Numbered from the stretch's first letter, positions 20,870 to 31,505 are shown. The stretch: DNA of 64,000 nt from Micrasema longulum (GCA_022494885.1 JAGVSM010004557.1:31962-95961); one strand, 5' to 3'. A program made the numbers and translations. Notes: generated by a model from the sequence alone, not told the origin.

Positions 20870-21240
20870 CTCCACCTTCATTGGTCTCTATTCTCTGCAG
20901 CTCTCTTCAGCTCGACATATGAGGCGCAGTTTAAATCCTCGAACTTGCTCCAAATACTCCCGTCGGGGGCGCCCTCTGTAATTTGTCCCCCCAGCTATTC
21001 CCTCTATGTCATGCAGGAGACCCTCATGACGTATAATGATGCCGATCCATTGAGCTCGCCTCTCTGAGACGGGATTGATTAGGTGCCTCCCTTCTTCGAT
21101 TCTGCTGGGAACCTTGTCATAAGTGGTGTGGTCTCTCAATGAAATTCCTAATATTTTTCTCAAAGGCTTCTAGTCTTTTTTTATCTCTTTCGGTAAGGCA
21201 CCATGTCTCACAACCGTACATTTGATACAGATACCGATAC
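20870..21240 (-). pseudogene. RTE-like LINE RT C-terminal fragment
   Basis: Minus-strand frame 21163-20888 reads MRKILGISLRDHTTYDKV, then ERRAQWIGIIIRHEGLL, then YRGRPRREYLEQVRGF and CRAEES. The order ILGISLRD...W.G...R....RGRPR..Y..Q is the C-terminal pattern of insect RTE-like LINEs, with the aromatic WAGH element degraded to WIGI. No RT catalytic motif. Confidence 0.7.
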
Positions 21241-22245
21241 GAAGTTAGATACAGATTTTAGCAATACAGCGGGTTGTTGGTACTCGTGTCGAGAATTGCA
21301 AGCGCAAATCTAAACCGTCCGTAACACATTTGTTGTTAAATTAAAAACCATACCAAAATTTGGAACGCTTTTGTTATATTTAAAACAAAATTCATTTAGT
21401 CTTAAAATAGTAAAAACATAATTATATGAATGCCCAAATATTAACTTTTATCTAATTATTATTAAAACATATACTAATTATTAACATTTTTAAACAATAT
21501 ACGTACACTTATAAAACTTCTATTTAACCAACTCGAATAAGATTACTTTTTAAAAACTAACTTATCTCCTAAACACGTGTTTTATTAACTTACTTAAGTT
21601 AATTTTTTGTTCTCTTATTTCTATAGTCTTTAAAATATAGCTTGATTAGAATGACAGCTGTCAAACTAATTTCATTAGTGATGGGAATTTACTGATCACT
21701 GATCAAATCAATTTTACCAGTTATTTCATGCAATCATGAAACTCTGTTTCCGAAAATTTATACAAAAAACGCAAAAACAAACCTATTATTATGTGTTTAA
21801 CACAAACATTCACCAAAAAAATAGATACAATAATACTTTTTTCATGAACAACATCAAATGAATTATTTTTTTATTCGATCAATTTACATTGATCAATTTG
21901 TCCCATCTCTAACGTTTTTGCAAAATGCTGTAACTTTGTAAGAACGTCGTTAATAATTAAGTTTATTTTAGTTTTCTTTTAGTTTTAAAGCTGATTTTAA
22001 ATATCAATGTTGATTTATGTTTCAAACATTGTATTAAAAAAATAAATTAACACGCCAGATACGAATAATTTTTCGTGTGTCAATATAAATAACTCCTTTG
22101 ACGTTACTACAAAGTTATGTCGTCACGTTTTCTGACAACTGTTATTCTAATCATGTTACATTTTAAGGACTATATTGGTATTTTTTAAAAGAGCTCAAGG
22201 GCTCCTCTAGTGAATTATTACTGTGAGAATAAAATCGTTCAAATG
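21225..22245 (+). repeat. Repeat F, long copy (mate at 46440-46640)
   Basis: The left end GTTGGTACTCGTGTCGAGAA, TTGCAAGCGCAAATC and TTTGTTGTTAAA matches 46485-46545. The right end GGCTCCTCTAGTGAATTATT matches 46610-46625 (GGCTACTCTAGTGAATCATT). The 46-kb copy is about 200 bp and this one about 1 kb, so one is deleted or the other carries insertions (including repeat D at 21434-21512). No ORF. Confidence 0.55.
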
Positions 22246-22569
22246 CATTCGATGTACCCAGTCATTTGATTTTTTCTCGCACTTTGAAATATTATGTTTT
22301 TATCGAAGATTGAATCATTCTAATTGGAAGAGGAGCATAAATGGCAATATAAGTATTACCTGCTGGTTGTATCTGTTGCTGATTTCACGATTCTGGGATG
22401 CAAAACAGTTCTCAGTCCGCTAGTCGATAATATGAATAAATAATATAATAAAATAATGGCAAGGCAACTGTTATTCTACCGATAATAGGCGCTCGTACCA
22501 GGTCACTGCATCTTGGAATCTGGGACGAGAATTGATACGTTTTTTTTGTACATACACATAATTATGTTG

Positions 22570-22775
22570 TTCTTTTTTTCAGAGTACAATATGGAGAGTG
22601 CTGGTGATTATTCGGATAATCGGAGTACTGTGCTGTAATTTATCACTGTAATTGATCGCAGTTGTGGAGAGAGCAGCCCGTCCACAGTTTTGGAAAAATG
22701 AGATATTGGTGCTATCGAGTGCAGTAAGGTCAATTCTATGTTCTGACAAAAACAGCCAGGCAGTTATCAAACAAC
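22570..22775 (-). repeat. Repeat G (mate at 59750-59885, opposite strand)
   Basis: Minus-strand frame reads AWLFLSEHRIDLTALDS and NCGRAALSTTAIN. The plus strand at 59760-59875 reads FWLFLAEQRIDLTASDN and NCGLAVFCITTFN. The DNA is clearly related too. Two matching copies suggest an unidentified mobile element. The shared reading may be coding or just conserved DNA. Confidence 0.55.
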
Positions 22776-22984
22776 AAAACTGTAATAATTACCTTCTGAA
22801 AATACCGTTGATCATAAAAACGACGTTTCACAATTTGCAGAAAACAGCACTAGAAAAATATTACAGTATAGATGCTGAAGGGAATATAAATGCCTCCAGA
22901 AATCTAGTTCTCTTTAATAAATTAAAGTGGATAAAAACTTACGTATTTTAATTTTATAAATTCATTCATTATTAACATATTACA

Positions 22985-23040
22985 ACAGATTGATTGATTT
23001 GGTGATTATTTTGTAGTACTCCATGTTTAAACTTATAATA
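22985..23040 (+). repeat. Short repeat H (mate at 63763-63800)
   Basis: TTGATTGATTTGGTGATTAT, TTTGTAGTACTCCATGTT matches TTGATTGATTCGGTGTTTAT, TTTGTAGAACTCCATATT at 63763-63800. Here it lies just upstream of a PLE endonuclease fragment and may belong to that element. Confidence 0.5.
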
Positions 23041-23073
23041 AATTTAATAAACTTATAGTGAATTAAAAATAAA

Positions 23074-23241
23074 AAACAAGATTCTCAATTAGCCAATCAC
23101 TTAATTGAAAATAATCATAAAATTCATATCTCAAATAAACCAATTCCATTACATGTTGAAAGCAAAGGGCGTAAACTGAATATACTCGAACAATTGGAAA
23201 TTAATAAATATCTAAATAACCCTAATATTAAAATAATATAG
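23074..23241 (+). pseudogene. Penelope-like element: C-terminal end of GIY-YIG endonuclease
   Basis: The frame 23074-23241 reads DSQLANHLIENNHKIHI, then HVESKGRKLNILEQLEI and NKYLNNPNIKII before TAG. The pattern S..A.H.IE..H......L....KGRKLN.LE.LEI is the end of the GIY-YIG nuclease domain that follows the RT in PLEs, where it nicks the target. The GIY and YIG motifs and the RT are gone. About 500 bp downstream (23762-23805) a GCC...GGC-CGAAAC hairpin may be the decayed end motif. Confidence 0.75.
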
Positions 23242-23884
23242 GAATAAACCAACCTAATATCTTCACCACTATTAAACATATTTAAATAGACTATTATTCT
23301 TCACTTTGTCCCTTTATGTACACGCTTATATGATGCGTAATTAATAGATGAATCATGTTACAATTACATTTATATATTTTGATAAGAAATTCTTCAAAAT
23401 AGACAAATTGTAAAATAATAAATTTATGTTTATATAAATTTCTTCATAATATTTCAATCATGTTTTAAAATTAAAAAGAACAGCAACCTATTATGATATT
23501 ATTTATGTATTTTCGACAACAATTATCTAAAGTTATAAAACTATAAAACTTCATTTATTATCTCACAATACATAAAATTCAAATATAAATACCCAAATTC
23601 CCCATTACCTATTAAACACTTAGCCTTGCCCTTAACCATTGGTTTTTCCCTCAATTATGATTAATATACATGATATAGTTCATACGATTATTTTTATTTT
23701 TCTACTTAAGTAACTTGAATTTTATAACAATATAAGGACATTTAATCCATCTAATCTTCACATTCGTTCGAAAATGCCCTAACAAGGCGAAACAATTTTT
23801 ACGAAATTTTTGTTTTTATATTTGTAAAAATAAAATAAAGTGTTCATTGGACTCAAATCAGTGTTTGATTTCTAATATTATAAG
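23242..23884 (+). other. Probable PLE 3' flank with hairpin
   Basis: AT-rich non-coding DNA. Positions 23769-23790 read GAAAAT-GCC-ctaacaa-GGC-GAAACA, flanked by CGT and ACG, similar in layout to the hammerhead-like motifs at 13337 and 28921 but degenerate. A TTTGTAAAAATAAAATAAAG tail-like stretch follows. Confidence 0.35.
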
Positions 23885-24140
23885 TTTATTACAACAAAGA
23901 TAGAGAACATATCGAGAAGGGAATATAGAAGTCTAGGAATCATAAGTGTAAGTGCCTACTTTATTCACTATTTTGTCCATATTTGAACATCTTTACTCCT
24001 TAAATTCTTCAACCTGTTTATGTTTGTGAAGTTAAGGACCTGAAACCTTTATTGATGTGTTTGAGATTCATCTGATTGAATTATTCACTCACATACTTGG
24101 TGACGCCTTAAAACATTTTTAAATTTTTATACTTCTTATA
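23885..24140 (+). repeat. Fold-back family copy 6 (M-C, decayed)
   Basis: ACAACAAAGATAGAGAACAT, GGGAATATAGAAGTCTAGG, TGAACATCTTTACTCCTTAA, TGTTTGTGAAGTTAAGGACC (M) and GAGATTCATCTGATTGAATT, TGACGCCTTAAAACATTTTT (C). LINE coding sequence starts directly after it (24147), so the fold-back element forms the LINE's 5' boundary. Confidence 0.75.
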
Positions 24141-24146
24141 ACTTCA

Positions 24147-25050
24147 TGAATGGGTTCGCCAAGGTTGCGTCCTTGCACCGTTCCTTTTTATAATCTTTGT
24201 GGACTTCAACCTTAGAAAATCAATTTCACTAGATCGAGGAATATCCATCTTTCCCTTTCAAAAACTCTGCGACCTAGGGGATGCCGATAATGCGGTTATT
24301 ATTGACGATTCAGTCGGGGGTCTTCAGGCCACTGTAGATAAGCTAAATAGGTACTCCGCATGCATAGATTTAAATATCAATATTGCAAAAACCTATCTAC
24401 TTTGTAGTGCTTGGTGCCTTGATGCTCAAAATTCCCTGACTCTGTCAAACCAAATCACCGAAAGGGTCGAGAGTTTTAAATACCAGGGAGTATATGTTAC
24501 AGAAAATGGCAGCTTTAAAAAAGAACTGGGAGTGCGTTTAGGAGTAGCAGGCGCCACATTTAACAGTATGAAGGCTGTCTGGAGAGCGGATATTTACTAA
24601 GTAAAAACCAAATGCCGCCCATATAACACCTATTTTCCTCTACGGAAGTGAATCGTGGCACCTCACTAGGGCCCAAAATAGCAAAATTCTGAGTTTTGAG
24701 AATAGGTGTCTCAGAAGAATCTTGGGTGTGCGGTAGTTTGACTTTGTAAGGAATGAAGTAAAAAGAGAACGAACGAAGCAAACTCCGGTGACAACGGTGC
24801 TAGGCCATATACTGCGGACGCCTCCTGAGAGCCTTAACCGCGCTTGCCTACTTTACAAGGCATCACGTTCTCGACGTCCTGGACGTCTATTTCTGACTGT
24901 TCGTTAGCAGTTTATGTCAGAGCTACGGGACAAGAACCGTACTTAGGGGGAGGCAAAGGAGTTGGCAGCCGATGGAGATGCACGGAGGCTCTTTGTGGAT
25001 ACCATATGCTCCAACTAGGGAGCGGACATGGAATGATGATGATGTCTTAA
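24147..25050 (+). pseudogene. RTE/CR1-type LINE RT, 5'-truncated and frameshifted
   Basis: Begins at RT motif B (VRQGCVLAPFLFIIFVDF). The catalytic YADD position is degraded (DADNAVIIDDS, about 24282-24314). Then LNINIAKTYLLCSAW, ESFKYQGVYVTE, GVAGATFNSMKAVW up to 24600. Further pieces in shifted frames are VKTKCR, YGSESWHLTRAQ-like words, LGVR-like words, SRSRRPGRLF and ADGDARRLFVDTI, ending in a GATGATGATG tail (25037-25047). The same family is on the minus strand at 61270-61970 and on the plus at 34190-34790. Confidence 0.8.
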
Positions 25051-27095
25051 TTCAAATACAATTATGATCATATATTCTTGATCAAATTCTCATTCACCGA
25101 GCTTTCTTTTATTTATCCATTTAGTCTAAAAACTATTATGTAGATAAAAGTAATGACCCATGAAAACTGAAAGTACCCGCATAAAATCGCAATGCGTGGT
25201 GGATGGACATTTGTTAATTAATTGCAGTTTTGTAAGAGTTCGTGAATTGTGTAATTTTTACGTAATTAAACACAAAGCACATGTACGCATAAGTAGGTAC
25301 GTACTTAAGTTAATAGCTACTTGGACAAGTAGTCGGTTATTAAAATCAGTGGAGTGCAAAAACAAATTAATATACGCTAAAACACGTAAATTTTAATATA
25401 GGTACTCAAAGTATGAAATACAGTCATAATTATTTACCGTTGCTTGATATACATATTATTTTTTTGGTGTTGCTTAATTAACTCTTAAAAGGCTAAGCAA
25501 AAAAAACATTTACACACTGAGACGTAACATCGTATTGCCTCTAGCAAATGACAGACTATTCCGAAAACACACATTTAAAAAAAAAATCCTCGAGACATAC
25601 TGTTAAATAATTCTTTTTCCATCATTTTTTAAAAAATATATATAATTTAGGCCTGTTATGGCAAAATTAATAAAAAATCATAAATACGCCGGTAATTTAA
25701 CAAGCATACACTCCCACTCACTGCCAGTAACCGACAGATTGATCGAATTTCTTATTTTGTTTCTGTCTCTTTCACACAAACACAAACACAGGCCACAAAA
25801 CATTTTCTTTGTCTTCCTTGTTATAAGTTATATTCTCGTGCTCTTTCTTATACAGTAAAACAAATTTATCGCGCTATTGGCATCACTTTCATTCGTATAA
25901 TAAATTATTATTCGCATAGCAAGGATTAATAATTTTTGTGTTAAAATCCAGCACATTCATACCAATTTTATTTTCGAAATCCGGTGTGAAAATGTTATAA
26001 ATAAATAACATGTAATGTTATTATATTTGAAAAAAACTTAGATAAGAACTCCATCCGCCTCTGCGGCTATTCCCGAAAGGAATGATACGAATACTAGACA
26101 TATTTATAAAATCATAAAACTTTAATGATACTAGTTTTTAAATAGTGCCTTAAGTCTGAGGTTTCATCATGTTTATTCAAAGACAGTTTTTGTTACCAGG
26201 CGGAACAAATCGTGTATCATGTCATGCGTAGTCAGGTTTTATTTCGGTTCGAATTAACGGGGTATGTTTTGCAGTTGATATGCATCCATAATTGTCTCCA
26301 TAGACCATAAGATAGAGAAAGGCAACGACCCTAAGTGACAAATAAGCCATTTCACGTTGTCTATTGTCGAATGAAAGATGTTCGAATACCTACAATGGAA
26401 TTGCGGGCTTTTGTACTGTATACGATTTAGACGATTGTGTGCTAATTGTTTATCTACGTCACAGCCATGATATGCGAAGGGAATGTTTGTATAATACATA
26501 TTTATGTGCCAGTAAAGAACCCGTATTACATTGAGACGGTAAGAGGATTGAATGTGTCTGTCGATACCTTAATTATTAAACATTTAACACCACTCGTATG
26601 AGCATTTAAATCGAATAATTTTGCATAATTTCTTTCATTTCAATTGTTTTTTTTTAAAATTGACATGCTGTGTGCGATGTTGTGACTATTATATTAGTTT
26701 TTAAATGATGTTTGGTTGTGCTCTATTAGTTCCAACTCGACACAGGACTTTAGTCCTATGGAGTACGGACTTTCTTTATAATGTGAATGACTCGAAAATT
26801 TAATTTAAAAAAAATATATAGATATGTATATTGAAACGAAAGCTTATAAAAATTGTTACATCAAACTCATATTGATGTAATTTGTTTTATCGTTTTTTAA
26901 AAAGATCACGAAGGTATGCAATAAATATGGAAAAAGTACATTAAAATATGTTATTCCAGTTATGTATGTTCAATTTGCTGTCAGCCGGTCTTGGGAATGG
27001 CACTTTCAATAGAGGAAAAAATAAAAGAGTAGCTACTCATTCGATCAGGAGTTTAAATAAGCATATGAATAAAAGCAATTTATGCCTATTATGTT
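25051..27095. other. Two-kilobase stretch with no recognised transposon
   Basis: Contains a 78-codon basic forward frame (25160-25396), a minus-strand 81-codon frame (26254-26499) and a short block near 26725-26770 (CGACACAGGACTTTAGTCC) related to 27205-27240. None has a recognisable domain. This is one of the few places where host single-copy DNA could lie. Confidence 0.35.
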
Positions 27096-27104
27096 TACAT
27101 ATGT

Positions 27105-27275
27105 AACATATTGATGCGCCAATTATATGTTTTTTTATATATTTCTAATCCTATATTTGTAGTGATATACTCATGTGTCTGTGTCATATAATTGCTCGTC
27201 CCATCTCAACACAGAACTTTTAGTCCCATGAAGTTGGGATTTATTGTCTCAAATAATGTACAATAAACTTTAAAA
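27105..27275 (+). repeat. LINE 3' end (mate at 48885-49095)
   Basis: TTGATGCGCCAATTATATG, GATATACTCATGTGTCTGTG, CAACACAGAACTTTTAGTCC and TTGTCTCAAATAATGTAC match the 3' UTR at 48885-49065. At 48.6-48.9 kb that UTR follows RT C-terminal coding sequence, so this is an orphan LINE tail. Confidence 0.75.
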
Positions 27276-27309
27276 TTAGGTGTTAACCTGTTAACATAAT
27301 ATGTAAGTT

Positions 27310-27710
27310 GTGTTGAACAAGAGGACACGACAAAAAAATACAACAAATTAGTTTAAAATGTATTCTTCTTCATTATTTCACAACAAATTAGTCAATAATT
27401 CATTTCATCTTCACCATACACTGCGCAAATATTGCAAGCGGGTTTGGCAGCTTTATTCCCACGATTGAACGCGAACAGATAGAGGTGTCGAAAATGCTTA
27501 CTTTCGTCTCTTGACAATCTATTTTGAAGGCTTGTAATAAAATAAATTAATACATGTAACGTTAAAGCAAACACGACGCCTTGTAGAACAGAAAATTTCC
27601 TTTTGAATGACGTATAGAACCTTTACATTTTTTTTCCTTTTGGTGCTCATTTTAAAATTCGGAAAAAAATGAACACAACGTATGTTTACACCCTATGAAT
27701 ATTTCTTATT
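27310..27710. repeat. Repeat E, copy 1 (mates 33425-33890, 57650-57790)
   Basis: Shares GAACAAGAGGACAC, CATCTTCACC.T.CACTGCGC, TTTTGAAGG.TTGTAAT and the right part GGAAAAAAATGAACACAAC with the other copies. Both longer copies contain a minus-strand frame of about 60 codons at the same place, with SLQN and R.NK words in common, but a one-base difference shifts the frame afterwards. Probably a non-autonomous or eroded DNA element. Confidence 0.65.
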
Positions 27711-28129
27711 TTAATTTTGGTATTTCCATGTTATTGTTTTAATCACTGAATGTTCATGGGCCTTTTAAATATAATATTAATTCTTAAATTATGACGCTCT
27801 CTGTGGTTTAGTTAGCAGTTCGATGTATACCGTACATTCACGGAGACTGGACCGCTGTGCACGTGCAAACCACGAGCCCACTGCGCGATATCGCATGCTT
27901 GGCACATTTCACACCACGGCAAAAATATACACGGCATGATAAAACACAATAAGGTGGATCGATATTTATTGTTTTAAAAATATTTATTTGTTTAATGCCT
28001 GGCAAACGCAATAATCAGTACACCACGAGACCGACTAGTCTCCAGTCGATTACTTTTTGCAGGATTTTTACCTGAGATTTTGATAACATTATCATTAAAA
28101 TCGCTTTTTCTAAGTTTAAATGTATTATT
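27711..28129. other. Nothing recognised
   Basis: Slightly GC-richer than its neighbours at 27830-27910 (CACGTGCAAACCACGAGCCC), but no motif or window repeat was found. Confidence 0.3.
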
Positions 28130-28320
28130 TGAATCAGGTTGTGGTCCCGTGGCTAGTGTTTCGGACTCACGGATCAAAGGTCCTAGGTTCCAACCTCACT
28201 CTACCCCAACTTGATTTTCATTTTCTAATAGTGAGTTATTGACAACTCGTTGGAAATGGTCACCAAAATTGAAATCTTCGGAAAAAATTATAAGAACGCC
28301 CATAGATATTTATATTTAAA
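28130..28320 (+). repeat. SINE B copy (tRNA-derived), plus strand
   Basis: GGTTGTGGTCCCGTGGCTAG, GGATCAAAGGTCCTAGGTTC, CTACCCCAACTTGATTTTCA, CTAATAGTGAGTTATTGACA, AAATGGTCACCAAAATTGAA. The B box is weak (GGTTCCAACC). Confidence 0.8.
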
Positions 28321-28444
28321 TCATTAATTATGGAGATTTATAAAAAAAACGAAAAATATAAACATGGTCAAATTTAAATAGGTACAAACGAAACTAATAA
28401 ATGTTAATCCACGATAATTTTTTTTTCTTTTTTCTTTTTTTTTT

Positions 28445-28520
28445 GAAATATGAATAACTCCCTAGGGAGGAAATCCAGCCAGTCTGCAAGCATTTTGACA
28501 TACTCAAACACTATAATTTT
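28445..28520 (+). repeat. Fold-back family copy 7 (T fragment, subfamily 2)
   Basis: ATAACTCCCTAGGGAGGAAA, TCCAGCCAGTCTGCAAGCAT and TTGACATACTCAAACACTAT match the T module at 61060-61125. Only this module remains. Confidence 0.7.
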
Positions 28521-28589
28521 ACCGTGCCGTTTAGATTAAGATGATATGTGTGAAAATGACAATTCTCCGTCCGTTTGTTTATTTGGAAA

Positions 28590-29015
28590 TTCTTCTAATA
28601 ATGAACAGACTTTAGTGTAATTATGCGTATGTTATATTGAAAATTCATATAAATTGGCTTGCTGGGTCTAGTAACTAAATGAAAATCATTATTTACAAAA
28701 CCACACTCACGAAGGATGGGACACCAACAATAAAATAAAATACTTGAACTCATTAAAATAACATTATATCCATTCATTAGTTAACCCACAGAAAATTTGT
28801 CGATAATGATCCTTAAGATAAAAATAACTTTATTTAATTTACTTACATATAACTTTGAATTATGTATCCTTACCTCTGTTCTGTATAAAATACATTTAAC
28901 TTTTTAATAAAGATACCAGTCTCGAAGATGTCGCGAAAGCGATGAAACCGGTCACTGGATATTCCAAATTTGTGGATTAAAGTATCACTCGTGTTTTATT
29001 TATATAATAAACTAA
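28590..29015. repeat. Repeats D (minus) and C (plus) with hammerhead-like motif; empty site
   Basis: 28725-28815 is the inverse of 13440-13520 (repeat D) and 28880-29010 is the inverse of 13005-13145 (repeat C). Between C and D this copy lacks the 225-bp insertion found at 13207-13432, so it shows the pre-insertion state. The hammerhead-like motif is at 28916-28958. Confidence 0.7.
28916..28958 (+). ncRNA. Candidate hammerhead ribozyme-like motif
   Basis: Seen: CCAGT (28916-28920) pairs with ACTGG (28954-28958) as helix I. The core CTCGAAGA differs from CUGANGA by one extra C. GTCGC-gaaa-GCGAT forms helix II with one G-T pair and an extra T before it. GAAA is followed by CCGGTC, where ACCGGT is self-complementary and could pair between two molecules. 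Short-stem hammerheads that work as dimers are known in Penelope-like elements. The extra core base makes activity doubtful. Confidence 0.4.
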
Positions 29016-29344
29016 ATATAGGTTTATGAAATATATTTTGGGTACCTTCACTGTGTTAAGATGAATTTGTTTTTAAAAAATCCAATTTATTTTTATAGGG
29101 AGGCGAATACAAACTCCTATTTTGAATTTTGTTTCAGTAAAAATAAGCGTTTTCAATTTAAAAATTAAATTATAATTTGTGTGCAAAATTATCGGTATCA
29201 TAGTTGTTCCGTATTACGATTTAATACAACATTTCGTGTTTTGGTATAGAAAATTCGAGTTGGCAATATCAATACCTCAGCATCGGTAAATCTTATACCA
29301 CCGCATAGTAACCAAGAGCCAGGAATTTAAAATACCGTAAACTT

Positions 29345-29450
29345 TACCAGAAGAGATAGACAATACTACATAGAAGAACACGCAGACAATTTAGAGACCC
29401 AAGTGCAAAAAGATTCAAGGATTACCGATATTTATAAAAATAGTCCATGA
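29345..29450 (+). pseudogene. RTE-like LINE scrap: linker between endonuclease and RT
   Basis: One frame reads RDRQYYIEEHADNLETQV, then QKDSRITDIYKNS. In RTE-like insect LINEs a segment of the form R.DKR.Y.EE.A..AE.A....... .Y..TK lies between endonuclease and RT; this fits it. About 100 bp remain. Confidence 0.5.
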
Positions 29451-29489
29451 GAATATGTATTTATATATATATAAAACAGTTATGTGTGA

Positions 29490-29915
29490 AATAGAACCTA
29501 AACTGTGGACGAATGTTTTCGACTCAATGGCTATTCTCAGGTTAAATTTTTGAATACGGAAATCGAGTAAGGATAAGTCGTCCTCGAAGCGTAGTGCTTT
29601 AGAGGATATGCGGTGTCGGATAATTTTTTGTCGGCCTCCTGGTGTGGTGGTCAGCGCGTTAGCCTACCGTGCAAGAGGTCTCGGGTGCGATTCCCGATAT
29701 GGTTAAAATGAAACATTAGTTTAAAAGGGTGTTTTCAGACTAGAATATTTCATAGTCCCTGGACCTAAGGCCTAAGACTAACCTGAAGTCTAAGACTAAT
29801 CATCTTTCCCTGATGTGACAAAAATAATCAAGATACGTTTCGATTGGTGTACCAATGTACTGCCCTATGCACCAGTAGGTGCGGAAAAGGAATGATTATC
29901 GTGATTTTTTTTCTA
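29490..29915 (+). repeat. SINE A copy with 5' extension, plus strand
   Basis: The extension at 29515-29560 (GTTTTCGACTCAATGGCTAT, TCTCAGGTTAAATTTTTG) precedes the tRNA-like head GCCTCCTGGTGTGGTGGTCA (29633-29652) and B box GGGTGCGATTCCCG (29684). The body has TTCATAGTCCCTGGACCTAA and the end has GCACCAGTAGGTGCGGAAAA. The extension also precedes the head at 44 kb and 48 kb, so it is part of the element. Confidence 0.8.
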
Positions 29916-30090
29916 CCGACCGGTAAAGAATAACAGGACAAAACATTATTAGGTCTTAAATAATATGTATCAGTAATGTAATATTTAGATATCACTGTAA
30001 AAAATAAAATAAAGTAACATTCATAATTTAAGTATACCTTGATAAAGAAGCTTGAGTAGCTTTGAAACCGGTCGGCAGAAAAAAAAATAG
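29908..30090 (+). mobile_element. Short PLE-like element with inverted ends and hammerhead-like motif
   Basis: The ends TTTTTTTCTACCGACCGGT (29909-29932 region) and ACCGGTCGGCAGAAAAAAAA (30066-30086) are inverted copies. Just before the right end, 30037-30077 reads CCTTGATAA, a stem AAGCT...AGCTT, then TGAAACCGGTC, a diverged form of the motif at 13337 and 28921. About 180 bp, no coding. Confidence 0.5.
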
Positions 30091-31370
30091 TGGTTAAAAA
30101 CAAAGTTGTTTTATATTTATTTTATTATCAATCCGGTTTATTTATTATAAAAGTTAACGGTTTGAAAGCAATTGGATACGTAATTATGTACGAGTAAATG
30201 TAAAATACTTACCACTTTTTTTAACCATCTCTTTGTCGGGGATTCGTGAAGCGATATGATACATTTTGCAATCGTGTTATATCGATTTGCAACCAGGGGC
30301 GCACTGGTGCCGGAACGCTGTTTGGGAAAAAAAAAATTTTTTTAGGGGTGAAAAATCATGTAAGGAGCGGTTTCACTGCTTGTTATTAATTACAATATTG
30401 TAAAATGATTTGACTAGTTATTGCTTATAAATTACAAAATCGATATATAATTTTTTCCTAATCTAAACTATTATGCAAATGCTAGGGCATTATAGCAAAA
30501 AAAATAATTAATCCAACTGTGTGTAACAAATACTGTCTATTATATTTATTTTATCTTCTTTTAAATAATAATAAATGCTAATTTGGGGTCACTCCGTGTG
30601 GATCTGTTGGCGAAAAAGTTTTCTTAAGACTGAGTAAAATACAAAAAACTTTATTTTTTCATAACTTTTGTTTTATTTTTCTTTGTGCACGTGGTGCAAC
30701 TTTTGACATTGTATTTAGTTATATATAGAAAACAATAATTGACTAATAATTTTAGTTTATTTCAAAAGTTGTATTTTTGTTTGTAATGGTTGCTGTTTTC
30801 TAGAAATAAATATAATTGGTTTATACAACTGGAATGTCAATTCCAGACATTATTTACAATGTTAGTTTAAAAGATGAAAGAAACATAAGTTACACACCCA
30901 GGCTGGCTGGCCTAATCTCAATATTTAAGTAAGCAATAAAAAATAAGCTTGTGGCACTGCATATTTCACGAGTGCATCCCTGTTCGCTACTACAAAAAAC
31001 TGCTTCAATAATCATAGTCAAGTTTAAAACTCGAAGAACCATTCACCATCTGAATAAACTGTCCAAAGCCAGCATAAATATGATATTCTTAAATAAATAA
31101 ACGGAGATCTATAAACACTGTGAATACGGCTCGATCAAACGCGATTATTAAGCAATCGTTCCAGAAATAGTTAAATTATGATTCCCAGCCGAATTTGAAT
31201 CCGAAACGAACTGAAATCTAATTCGATATGGTCCATATTCGGTTGCTATCAAGATGGTTCCCGTAGCTAAGCCGGCAGCAAATTATTGTTAAATGTTCCG
31301 TTCTGTTTGTTAGGCTGATTAGCATTCCACCTGTCCCCCCAGATACGTACTATATCCCTTTGTGAACGTC
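30091..31370. other. Nothing certain
   Basis: Positions 30290-30345 (CAGGGGCGCACTGGTGCCGG, then long A and T runs) and 31060-31330 are more GC-balanced, but no domain or repeat was identified. Confidence 0.3.
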
Positions 31371-31379
31371 GATTTTCTG

Positions 31380-31505
31380 AATCAGGTACAAGAATTTGTG
31401 TATCTGGGAAGTATGTTTACTTAGGGATATAAATATTAAAAGCATGTTAAGTGCCAGAAACAGGGCGAACGGTGCACTTAAATCAACCATGGCTAATAAA
31501 TGTTT
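31380..31505 (+). pseudogene. RTE-like LINE RT scrap
   Basis: The translation reads QVQEFVYLGSMFT, a stop, and then, in shifted frames, words of the form R..AGNRANGALKSTM. The block EFVYLGSMFT.DG.......R..AGNR.NGAL lies downstream of the RT catalytic site in a widespread insect RTE-like LINE. About 125 bp remain. Confidence 0.6.
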
